Source: Oscillospiraceae bacterium | Lineage (GTDB): Bacteria > Bacillota > Clostridia > Oscillospirales > Ruminococcaceae | Assembly (NCBI GenBank): GCA_031260615.1 | Contig: JAISLG010000029.1 | Location: 1-6,353, forward strand | Direction of reading: 5' to 3' | DNA length: 6,353 bases | Part shown: one piece after another, positions 1 to 5,085 of the stretch | Numbering within the stretch: position 1 is the stretch's first letter | How the letters are laid out: every line of letters starts with the position of its first letter | Program-made: the position numbers and the translations under genes | Notes under the pieces: generated by a model | Databases searched by the model: none | Told to the model about the DNA's origin: nothing | What the model saw: only the letters and a program-made list of their open reading frames with translations

Positions 1-395
1 TCCACGACATACCCACGCGCAATCCTGTCAATCAAATTACCCGCGCCGCCTCCGATTAACATACACAAAGCCCATATCTGCGCCTTCTCGTTAATTATCT
101 TCCGAATCAGCAAATACAGTGCGAATATTAGAAAAAGCCCTGTAATTATCGACAGCAACGGTATTTGCCCTTGAAATATCCCGAACGACGCACCTCGATT
201 TTCCACATAGGTGAAGTTCAGTATCTGTGCGCCGTTCACTTCGATAAGGTTCTTGAACCCAATAGGCTTTATTGTTTTAATAACCTCGTACTTCGACCAT
301 TGGTCGAGGGCTACCGACACAACCGCAGCAATTAAACCGAATACGAGTGTCTTAGACGGTTTGGTTGTTTTGGATTTTTTTGTTGCCTTTTTCAT
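1..395 (-). CDS. lspA: Lipoprotein signal peptidase II LspA (partial, 3' end beyond left edge)
   Basis: LspA is the integral membrane aspartyl protease that cleaves the signal peptide from diacylglyceryl-modified prolipoproteins. About 131 residues are visible. A Lys-rich cytoplasmic N-terminus (about 1-15) precedes a first membrane helix (about 16-30) running into DQWSK (31-35). The family block YVENRGASFGIF is at 63-74, followed by a hydrophobic helix (about 78-97) and the GGGAGNLIDR block (115-124), where Asp123 matches the first catalytic Asp. GYVV (128-131) runs to the edge, so the second catalytic Asp lies outside. The ATG at 395 overlaps the ileS stop as ATGA, with only a weak GGGG element upstream, which suggests translational coupling to ileS. 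lspA after ileS is a common bacterial order. Identification is secure from the motifs; completeness of the gene cannot be judged. Confidence 0.97.
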   Translation of the reverse strand, partial: MKKATKKSKTTKPSKTLVFGLIAAVVSVALDQWSKYEVIKTIKPIGFKNLIEVNGAQILNFTYVENRGASFGIFQGQIPLLSIITGLFLIFALYLLIRKIINEKAQIWALCMLIGGGAGNLIDRIARGYVV

Positions 396-3193
396 TTAAT
401 GTCCCCGACAACCGCCGCACAGCGCGCGCATATATTTTCGGTTTCCGTGTATGTCCAACATCGTTCACATTTATGCAACCCCTCGGTCGCCGCGTTTTTA
501 ACCGTAACGGTAAGGTTCGGTACTTGCCCCGTATATTCGCCCGTGCCTTTGTTCACGGTAACCTTCGATACGATGAAACTTTGCGCATAAGTTTTATTAT
601 ACGCAATTAGGCGATCGTACGTTTCCTCGTCTGTGGTGTAGAGTTCGATTATTGCTTCGAGGGGCTTGCCGATTACTTTTTCGGCGCGTTTAATTTCGAG
701 CGCGGCGAGTACATCGTCACGGATTTGACGGATACAGTTCCATTTGTCGGTAATGTCGGTTTCGCCTGTTATAATCGTCTTGTCGGGGAAGTCATTGAAC
801 AATACGCCGCGCGTGTCGTCCGACTTTGCGTGGGGAAGATATTCCCAAATCTCCTCAGACGTGAACGCAATTATCGGCGCAATCAACCGCGTAAACCCGG
901 ACAGTATAGTATAGAGTGCAGTCTGTGCGCTCCGCCGAGGTAATTTGTCGGAAGTTTCACAGTAGAGTCTGTCCTTGATAATATCGAGGTATAACCCCGA
1001 CATATCCGTCACGCAAAATTCATTCACGGCTTTGTAAGCCTTATAGAAGTCGGTACTTTCGTAAGCGTCCTTAACATCGTCAATCAATTTATTAAACACA
1101 ATAAGCGCGTATTTGTCGAGTTCGTCAAGGTTGGCGGTCGGCACACTATCCGTATCGGGGTTGAAGTCGTAAAGATTAGACAGCATAAACCGCGCGGTAT
1201 TGCGTATTTTACGATACACCTCGGATATTTGCTTAACCATATCGTCACTCACGCGTATATCGGCGTGGTAATCGGAAGACACAACCCACAGGCGAAGTAT
1301 GTCCGCGCCGTATTTGTCAACTATCTGTTCGGGTAGTATCGAGTTGCCGAGGGATTTGTGCATTTGCCGACCTTGCCCGTCCACGACCCAACCGTGGGTT
1401 AGGACAGCCTTGTAGGGGGCGCGCCCATAAACGGCGGACGAGGTGAGGAGGGAGGACTGAAACCAACCGCGATATTGGTCTGCGCCTTCTAAATACAAAT
1501 CGGCTTGCGGTTCGGTGGAGGGGTGTACATTTAATTCATCGCGCTGTTCAACAACAGCCGCATACGAGCAACCGCTGTCAAACCATACATCGAATATGTC
1601 ATTTTCTTTAACAAACTCGGTACAGCCGCATTTGCATTTTACAGTATCGGGTAGGAAATCTTTCGGGTCTTTGTCGTACCAAGCATCGGAACTTTCCACG
1701 CGGAACAATTCGGCAGTCGCCTTGATAGTATCGTCATTGCAGATTACTTCACCGCAATCTTTACAGTAGAGTACAGGTATCGGCACACCCCAACGCCGCT
1801 GACGGGAGATACACCAGTCACTACGCCCCGTCACCATATTTTCGATACGGCCGAGTCCCCACGAGGGAAGCCATTTAGTATCGTGAATTGCTTTGACGGC
1901 GACGTCCGTAAATTTGTCAACAGAGCAGAACCATTGCGAGGTTGCGCGGTAGATAATTGGGTCGTGACACCGCCAACAGTGCGGATACGAGTGATTGATA
2001 AGTTTTTCGGATAATAATAGTCCCTTGTCTTTGAGGTCGGCGAGTATTATTTTGTTAGCCTCGTTGGTAGTCTTGCCTGATACATTTTCCCCTGCAATAT
2101 CGGTGAGTCGTCCTTTTTCGTCAACAGGAACAATAATCTCAAACAGCCCCTTATACTGATTGCATACTTCGTAGTCCTCCACGCCGAACCCGGGAGCAGT
2201 ATGGACGAGTCCCGTACCGCTGCCGCCCGTAACGTGGTTGCCGCATATTACGGGGCTTTTGCGCGGCAAGAACGGGTGGGAAGTTTCGAGCAATTCGAGT
2301 TCCTTACCCGTAATGGTTTCGGGGAGTACACGCGCGTTTTCGAGTGCGGCATCGGCGATTACTGTATCGGTTTCGCTTTTTGCGAGCAACAGATATTCGC
2401 CGTTCACTTCCACAAACCCGTATTCAAACGCGGGGTTCACGGAAATAGCCAAGTTACCCGGCAATGTCCAAGTAGTGGTCGTCCAGATTACCGCGTATGC
2501 TTTTGCAATGTCGATATTAAGCCCGTTTAATTTTGCGCGGTTTTCGGGCGTGTCGAGTATAGGGAATTTTACATAGATAGAGGTGCAATCATCGTCGTGA
2601 TATTCAATCTCCGCCTCGGCGAGGGCAGTCTGACACCCGGCACACCAATGCACGGGTTTAAGTCCTTTATAAATGTAGCCTTTTTTGTACATCTCCCCGA
2701 ATATTTCGACTTGCCGCGCCTCGAAGTCGGGGGCAATGGTGACGTAAGGGTTATTGAAGTCACCCCATACACCGAGCCGTTTGAATTGTTTTTTTTGCCC
2801 GTCAAGGCAGGAGAGGGCGAACTCGCGGCAATATTTACGGAGGTCTTTAACGGACACTACGCCCTTGACGGATTTTTGTGCTTTTAACTCGATAGGCAAA
2901 CCGTGACAATCCCAACCGGGAACATACGGAGCATAGTGACCCGACATTGTTTTATGCTTGACTATGATGTCTTTGAGTATTTTATTAAGCGCGGTCCCAA
3001 GGTGAATATCACCGTTTGCGTAGGGCGGTCCGTCGTGCAGTATATAAGGTTTCTTGCCTTTATTTTTTTCAACGAGTTGGTAATATTTCCGTTCCTCGTC
3101 CCATTTCGCGAGTATTTCGGGTTCACGTTTCGGCAAATTGCCGCGCATAGGGAAGTCGGTTTTCGGGAGGTTAAGAGTATTGTTGTAATCCAT
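392..3193 (-). CDS. ileS: Isoleucyl-tRNA synthetase (bacterial type with C-terminal zinc finger)
   Basis: This class I synthetase of 933 aa, the usual length, activates isoleucine and charges tRNA-Ile in the cytoplasm. In order: a typical N-terminus with LPKTDFPMRGNLPKREPEIL (9-28); the HIGH-equivalent HLGT (64-67) after PPYANGDI; GWDCHGLPIE (93-102); the CP1 editing domain with Thr-rich WTTTTWTLPGN (237-247) and HTAPGFGVED (331-340, Asp340 in the editing-Asp position); Cys pairs 184/187 and 406/409; a zinc-ribbon-like Cys set (477/480 and 520-524); WFDSG (537-541); the KMSKS-equivalent QMHKS (610-614); an anticodon-binding helical domain; and a C-terminal zinc finger (Cys909, 912, 922, 925). 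The C-terminal finger places it with ordinary bacterial IleRS1-type enzymes. It starts 8 bp after divIVA with a weak Shine-Dalgarno, so it probably depends on divIVA transcription and perhaps translational coupling. No T-box leader is visible. Confidence 0.99.
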   Translation of the reverse strand: MDYNNTLNLPKTDFPMRGNLPKREPEILAKWDEERKYYQLVEKNKGKKPYILHDGPPYANGDIHLGTALNKILKDIIVKHKTMSGHYAPYVPGWDCHGLPIELKAQKSVKGVVSVKDLRKYCREFALSCLDGQKKQFKRLGVWGDFNNPYVTIAPDFEARQVEIFGEMYKKGYIYKGLKPVHWCAGCQTALAEAEIEYHDDDCTSIYVKFPILDTPENRAKLNGLNIDIAKAYAVIWTTTTWTLPGNLAISVNPAFEYGFVEVNGEYLLLAKSETDTVIADAALENARVLPETITGKELELLETSHPFLPRKSPVICGNHVTGGSGTGLVHTAPGFGVEDYEVCNQYKGLFEIIVPVDEKGRLTDIAGENVSGKTTNEANKIILADLKDKGLLLSEKLINHSYPHCWRCHDPIIYRATSQWFCSVDKFTDVAVKAIHDTKWLPSWGLGRIENMVTGRSDWCISRQRRWGVPIPVLYCKDCGEVICNDDTIKATAELFRVESSDAWYDKDPKDFLPDTVKCKCGCTEFVKENDIFDVWFDSGCSYAAVVEQRDELNVHPSTEPQADLYLEGADQYRGWFQSSLLTSSAVYGRAPYKAVLTHGWVVDGQGRQMHKSLGNSILPEQIVDKYGADILRLWVVSSDYHADIRVSDDMVKQISEVYRKIRNTARFMLSNLYDFNPDTDSVPTANLDELDKYALIVFNKLIDDVKDAYESTDFYKAYKAVNEFCVTDMSGLYLDIIKDRLYCETSDKLPRRSAQTALYTILSGFTRLIAPIIAFTSEEIWEYLPHAKSDDTRGVLFNDFPDKTIITGETDITDKWNCIRQIRDDVLAALEIKRAEKVIGKPLEAIIELYTTDEETYDRLIAYNKTYAQSFIVSKVTVNKGTGEYTGQVPNLTVTVKNAATEGLHKCERCWTYTETENICARCAAVVGDIK

Positions 3194-3201
3194 AGAATTT
3201 A

Positions 3202-3765
3202 TTATTCCGTTTCGGTTTCATTATTAGTATTGTTGTCGCCCACGAGCGCGCGTAATTCGCTGTTGTTTTCATATTCGGGGATATTCTCAAATTGAATGAG
3301 GAACTTCTGATAATCGGCGAACACCTGTGTTTTGAATTTCAGTATCAGGTTCGAGTATCGGCGGAGCATATTACGGCTCTCGGCGATACGGGATTCGAGG
3401 TCTTGTTCGGTTGTGAGGGCAGTGCGCTGGGAGTCGGATAATATTTTTTCCCCCTCAGCAATCAGGCGGTCGTGTTCGGTCGTCGCGTCGGTAATAATCT
3501 CGTCCGCCTGTTTTCGCGACGCCGATATAATTCGAGAGGATTCTTTCTGGGCGACAATCAAAGCTTTTTTGATGTCGTCCTCCTGTTCTTTATATTCCCC
3601 GATTTTCGCGGCGAGTATAGTCAACTTTTTTTCGAGTTCTTGTGTATTCCTGTCAAACTGCTGATAGTCCTCATAGATTTCACGCAGAAACCCGTCCACG
3701 TCCTCCGCCTTGTATCCGTTAAGGGCGCGTTCAAATTTCCGTTGAAGCAAGTCATTAGCGAGCAT
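3202..3765 (-). CDS. divIVA: DivIVA-domain cell-division/polarity protein
   Basis: DivIVA-family proteins bind negatively curved membrane at septa and poles through the N-terminus and scaffold partners through coiled coils. This protein has 187 aa from the ATG at 3765, chosen because an AAAGGAG Shine-Dalgarno lies 5 nt upstream; an 11-residue-longer TTG start is possible but has no such site. Residues 1-30 form the DivIVA lipid-binding head (RKFERALNGYKAEDVDGFL, 9-27). A long, highly charged coiled coil follows (about 35-160), containing the typical AQKESSRIISASRKQADEI stretch (72-90). The last 25 residues are acidic and Asn/Thr-rich, probably disordered. At the positions of B. subtilis Phe17-Arg18, the membrane-inserting pair, this protein has Leu15-Asn16. 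It heads the divIVA-ileS-lspA unit and has its own strong promoter. Family assignment is firm; the biological role (division site, pole or growth) is inferred from family and context. Confidence 0.93.
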   Translation of the reverse strand: MLANDLLQRKFERALNGYKAEDVDGFLREIYEDYQQFDRNTQELEKKLTILAAKIGEYKEQEDDIKKALIVAQKESSRIISASRKQADEIITDATTEHDRLIAEGEKILSDSQRTALTTEQDLESRIAESRNMLRRYSNLILKFKTQVFADYQKFLIQFENIPEYENNSELRALVGDNNTNNETETE

Positions 3766-3770
3766 AGATT

Positions 3771-3777
3771 CTCCTTT
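3771..3777 (-). promoter_or_regulatory. Shine-Dalgarno of divIVA
   Basis: On the minus strand AAAGGAG is followed by 5 nt and ATG. This strong site decides the ATG at 3765 over the upstream in-frame TTG at 3798. Confidence 0.85.
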
Positions 3778-3802
3778 CAAGTCTGCAAATTTTCGCAAAC
3801 TA

Positions 3803-3831
3803 AAAACACTGACTTATATTATCAGTGTTTT
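3803..3831. promoter_or_regulatory. Operator-like palindrome overlapping the divIVA -10
   Basis: A perfect 10-bp inverted repeat, AAAACACTGA (3803-3812) and TCAGTGTTTT (3822-3831), is separated by 9 bp that contain most of the -10 box. One arm lies in the -35/-10 spacer and the other covers the expected start site. A further copy of the half-site, AGTGTTTT (3832-3839), directly abuts it towards the -35. Because the start site falls inside the arm, the promoter's own transcript would not contain the full hairpin, which favours a protein-binding DNA site. For read-through from sepF it could also act as a weak AT-rich terminator (TTTTT follows). The regulator is unknown. Confidence 0.55.
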
Positions 3832-3844
3832 AGTGTTTTGTCAA
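3816..3844 (-). promoter_or_regulatory. Sigma-A-type promoter of divIVA-ileS-lspA
   Basis: On the minus strand a perfect -35 TTGACA (3844-3839) is separated by 17 nt from TAATAT (3821-3816), four of six matches to the -10 consensus with optimal spacing. Transcription would begin near 3809, leaving a leader of about 44 nt before the divIVA ATG. It is the best promoter in the window and sits in front of a tightly packed three-gene unit. Confidence 0.75.
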
Positions 3845-3901
3845 GGTTAGAGCGTGTCCGAGTTTGGATAATCCATTTTCGTACCCAAATCAGACTGACC
3901 C

Positions 3902-3939
3902 AAACAATGCAGGGGCGACATTCTGCACCCTAATTGTTT
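3902..3939. repeat. Imperfect hairpin with GC-rich core
   Basis: AAACAAT (3902-3908) pairs with ATTGTTT (3933-3939), AGGG (3911-3914) with CCCT (3928-3931), and GC (3915-3916) with GC (3925-3926), with short bulges. An alternative pairing, TGCAG (3908-3912) with CTGCA (3923-3927), is mutually exclusive with this one. In the transcribed direction it lies 126 nt after the sepF stop and is followed by only three T, so terminator activity is doubtful; a longer T-run (TTTTT) is on the opposite strand. It may be a copy of a dispersed intergenic repeat, which one window cannot show. Confidence 0.4.
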
Positions 3940-3997
3940 TTCGGCAAACCTATTGTTGCGTAACGCGTGATTACACAAACCGACTTTGACAATGATA

Positions 3998-4053
3998 GGA
4001 CATACATATCCGTGTCATTACATATACATTTAATAATACGGATATATATGTCC
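3998..4053. repeat. 16-bp inverted repeat 11 nt after sepF
   Basis: The arms at 3998-4013 and 4038-4053 match at 15 of 16 positions (GGACATA-C/T-ATATCCGT), separated by 24 bp. In RNA from the minus strand the odd position becomes a U-G pair, so the transcript can form an uninterrupted 16-bp stem. No U-tract follows, so it is not a canonical intrinsic terminator. It could protect the 3' end of sepF mRNA or be a DNA-level palindrome. No target-site duplication is visible at its edges. Confidence 0.6.
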
Positions 4054-4064
4054 CATTTAAGCAA

Positions 4065-4637
4065 CTACTTGCTATCCTTTTCCATACTGCTGATTTGCGC
4101 GATAGTATCATCAGTGACGTGAACACCTCGCTGAACGGCGATAAAGACATTCTCGGAGATACGGTGCATCTTGCCTTTGCTATCGAAAACCATACCGGCG
4201 AAGAAGTCCAATATGCGGTACATATGTTCTTTTTCGGTGTTTTCAAAGTTCAATGTAACAAGTCTGCCTTGCTGGTAATATTCGGCAATCTTTGCTACCT
4301 GACTGAAAGCAAGCGGTTTGCACATAGTAATCTTTACGCCAGCAGTGCCGTCACGGCTGTCATTTTTGACCACCGTAGTAGTTTCCCGTTCTGAAAGTGT
4401 CGAGTAAAAACCACTGCCGCCGTATTGGTTTACCGTGCTTACATTTGACGAAGGAATTTCGGGTTCATCATACCCATTGTCTTCATCATAGTTATAGTCC
4501 TGTTCGGGTTCCACGTAATAACGTGAATTTCTCGAACCGCCTCTCACAGCCCCGGCTGTATTCTCCAATTCGCTTGTGTATTCGCCGTCAAGTATTTTGC
4601 GAACACCACTGCTTATATTTTCGCGAATCTTGCTCAT
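4065..4637 (-). CDS. sepF: Cell division protein SepF
   Basis: SepF is a membrane-anchored FtsZ partner that aligns and bundles FtsZ filaments at the division septum. The 190-aa product has an N-terminal segment (MSKIRENISSGVRKIL, 1-16) that can form the amphipathic membrane-targeting helix known in SepF. A long low-complexity linker (about 20-100) follows, with an acidic, Tyr-rich patch at about 40-60 and a Ser/Thr/Gly-rich part. The conserved SepF core is at about 101-176, with KITMCKPLAFSQVAKIAEYY, GRLVTLNFENTE (124-135), RILDFFAGMVF (141-151) and MHRISENVFIAVQRGVHV (157-174). The ATG at 4637 has a GGAGG 8 nt upstream. Its place between yggS and divIVA is the standard Gram-positive arrangement. 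It has a 448-bp gene-free leader and no clear terminator. Identification is confident. Confidence 0.96.
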   Translation of the reverse strand: MSKIRENISSGVRKILDGEYTSELENTAGAVRGGSRNSRYYVEPEQDYNYDEDNGYDEPEIPSSNVSTVNQYGGSGFYSTLSERETTTVVKNDSRDGTAGVKITMCKPLAFSQVAKIAEYYQQGRLVTLNFENTEKEHMYRILDFFAGMVFDSKGKMHRISENVFIAVQRGVHVTDDTIAQISSMEKDSK

Positions 4638-4645
4638 TTTCGGAA

Positions 4646-4650
4646 CCTCC
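4646..4650 (-). promoter_or_regulatory. Shine-Dalgarno of sepF
   Basis: GGAGG on the minus strand ends 8 nt before the sepF ATG, which supports that start. Confidence 0.85.
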
Positions 4651-4687
4651 GTGTTTCATTTATGAATTTTTTTATATTAATAGCGTA

Positions 4688-4703
4688 TATGTGTTTGCAC
4701 ATA
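4688..4703. repeat. Palindrome TATGTG-N4-CACATA upstream of sepF
   Basis: Perfect 6-bp arms (4688-4693 and 4698-4703) surround a 4-bp centre about 50 bp before the sepF start. It could be an operator half-pair or a small hairpin. An AT-rich TAATAT lies just downstream in the transcribed direction, but no good -35 is placed for it. Confidence 0.4.
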
Positions 4704-4709
4704 CCGCCG

Positions 4710-4737
4710 AAAAAAACTTCGTCCCTGAACTTTTTTT
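4710..4737. repeat. A/T-tract hairpin upstream of sepF
   Basis: A-run 4710-4716 pairs with T-run 4731-4737, and TTC 4718-4720 with GAA 4727-4729, around a 6-nt loop and one mismatch. Read on the minus strand this gives an A-tract, short stem and U-tract, like a very weak bidirectional terminator. The stem is almost all A-U, so function is uncertain. Confidence 0.3.
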
Positions 4738-4764
4738 TCTTACAAATTGGTGCGGGGAATTGTA

Positions 4765-4773
4765 TGTGGATAA
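4765..4773 (-). promoter_or_regulatory. Perfect DnaA-box nonamer TTATCCACA
   Basis: The minus strand reads TTATCCACA, identical to the high-affinity DnaA box. It is isolated: no second clear box, no AT-rich unwinding element pattern and no dnaA/dnaN/rpmH nearby. A chance match or a regulatory site is more likely than an origin. Confidence 0.4.
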
Positions 4774-4850
4774 GGGAAAAATGTCGTATTTTCGGGAAAA
4801 TCGGAAAAATGAGGATAGTTATCCTGTAAAAAGGGTAGAGTGACCCGTAA

Positions 4851-4879
4851 AGTATAAGAATGTGTTCTTATAAAAGTAA
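4851..4879 (-). promoter_or_regulatory. Possible weak sepF promoter with embedded palindrome
   Basis: The minus strand has TATACT (4856-4851), a good -10. The hexamer at 17-bp spacing is TTACTT (4879-4874), a poor -35; TTGTTA (4882-4877) would need a 20-bp spacer. A perfect palindrome TATAAGAA-N4-TTCTTATA (4853-4872) fills the spacer and overlaps the -10. Transcription from here would give a sepF leader of roughly 205 nt. Tentative. Confidence 0.25.
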
Positions 4880-4968
4880 CAAGGGAAGGGAAGTCCCCCC
4901 CGTATGGGTAAACTGTCACAAGTTCTAACAACGTCTGTCTGTCTTGTCCGTCCGCTTTTCACGGTTGT

Positions 4969-4994
4969 GGGCAATGTCAAGATTGTTCTTGCCC
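4969..4994. repeat. GGGCAA/TTGCCC inverted repeat downstream of yggS
   Basis: Arms 4969-4974 and 4989-4994 enclose 14 nt. It lies 91 nt after the yggS stop and is preceded, not followed, by a T-run in the transcribed direction. It might contribute to transcript 3' end formation, but it is not a canonical terminator. Confidence 0.3.
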
Positions 4995-5085
4995 GAATAA
5001 AAATGCCGATAAGTCACTTAATTCTAAATGACGTTAAAGTTTCATATACAAATACACATATATTATTTACACATATTATTCATAG

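Larger units (their letters stand above)
3766..4064. other. Gene-free region between sepF and divIVA
   Basis: This 299-bp stretch contains no supportable gene; the frames crossing it are shadows without ribosome binding sites or recognisable protein. Moving in the direction of transcription it holds a long AT-rich inverted repeat just after sepF, a small GTAA-TCACGCG-TTAC repeat, a GC-containing imperfect hairpin at 3902-3939, two TTTGGGT direct repeats (around 3885-3903), and then the divIVA promoter, operator-like palindrome and Shine-Dalgarno. In Bacillus subtilis ylmG and ylmH occupy this position; no trace of either is visible. No clear intrinsic terminator with a U-tract was found for sepF. 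Confidence 0.8.
4638..5085. other. Long gene-free leader upstream of sepF
   Basis: These 448 bp hold no convincing gene; short frames here start on TTG or lack a ribosome binding site. The region is AT-rich with homopolymer runs and carries many short palindromes: 4655-4666 (TTCAT-AA-ATGAA on the minus strand), 4688-4703, 4710-4737, 4812-4825, 4853-4872 and 4969-4994. It also has a perfect DnaA-box nonamer and a (GTCT)3 run (about 4933-4944). It must contain the yggS 3' end and probably the sepF promoter, but neither a classic terminator nor a strong promoter stands out. Confidence 0.75.

Noticed and set aside
2201..3295. Plus-strand open frames of 78 to 130 codons inside ileS
   Set aside because: They lie antisense to a firmly identified gene, have no ribosome binding sites and encode no recognisable protein; they follow from the codon bias of ileS.
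3763..3798. Longer divIVA starting at TTG 3798
   Set aside because: The ATG at 3765 has a strong AAAGGAG site and gives the usual DivIVA N-terminus; the TTG would begin only about 11 nt after the predicted transcription start.
3803..3831. CIRCE (HrcA) operator
   Set aside because: The ACACT core and similar spacing are suggestive, but the arms differ from TTAGCACTC/GAGTGCTAA and divIVA is not a heat-shock gene.
3472..3933. A 153-codon plus-strand frame running from antisense divIVA into the intergenic region
   Set aside because: No Shine-Dalgarno, composition typical of a shadow frame, and it runs through the divIVA promoter and palindrome.
3998..4053. Miniature transposable element
   Set aside because: Terminal inverted repeats could suggest it, but no target-site duplication flanks the arms and no second copy is in the window.
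3766..4064. T-box riboswitch for ileS
   Set aside because: AGGGTG occurs near 3931-3926 on the minus strand, but the antiterminator consensus, specifier stem and terminator are absent.
4397..4843. A 148-codon plus-strand frame antisense to sepF and its leader
   Set aside because: His/Cys/Tyr-rich nonsense-like composition, no ribosome binding site, and it traverses homopolymer and palindrome sequence.
4740..4931. A 63-codon minus-strand frame in the sepF leader
   Set aside because: It begins on TTG without a Shine-Dalgarno, and its product is low-complexity and unrecognisable.
4969..4980. Perfect TTGACA (minus strand, 4980-4975) as a sepF -35
   Set aside because: No -10-like hexamer occurs 16-18 bp downstream; the sequence there is GC-containing (AAGCGG).
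4638..5085. Replication origin
   Set aside because: Only one DnaA box, no dnaA, dnaN or rpmH neighbours, no iteron cluster.
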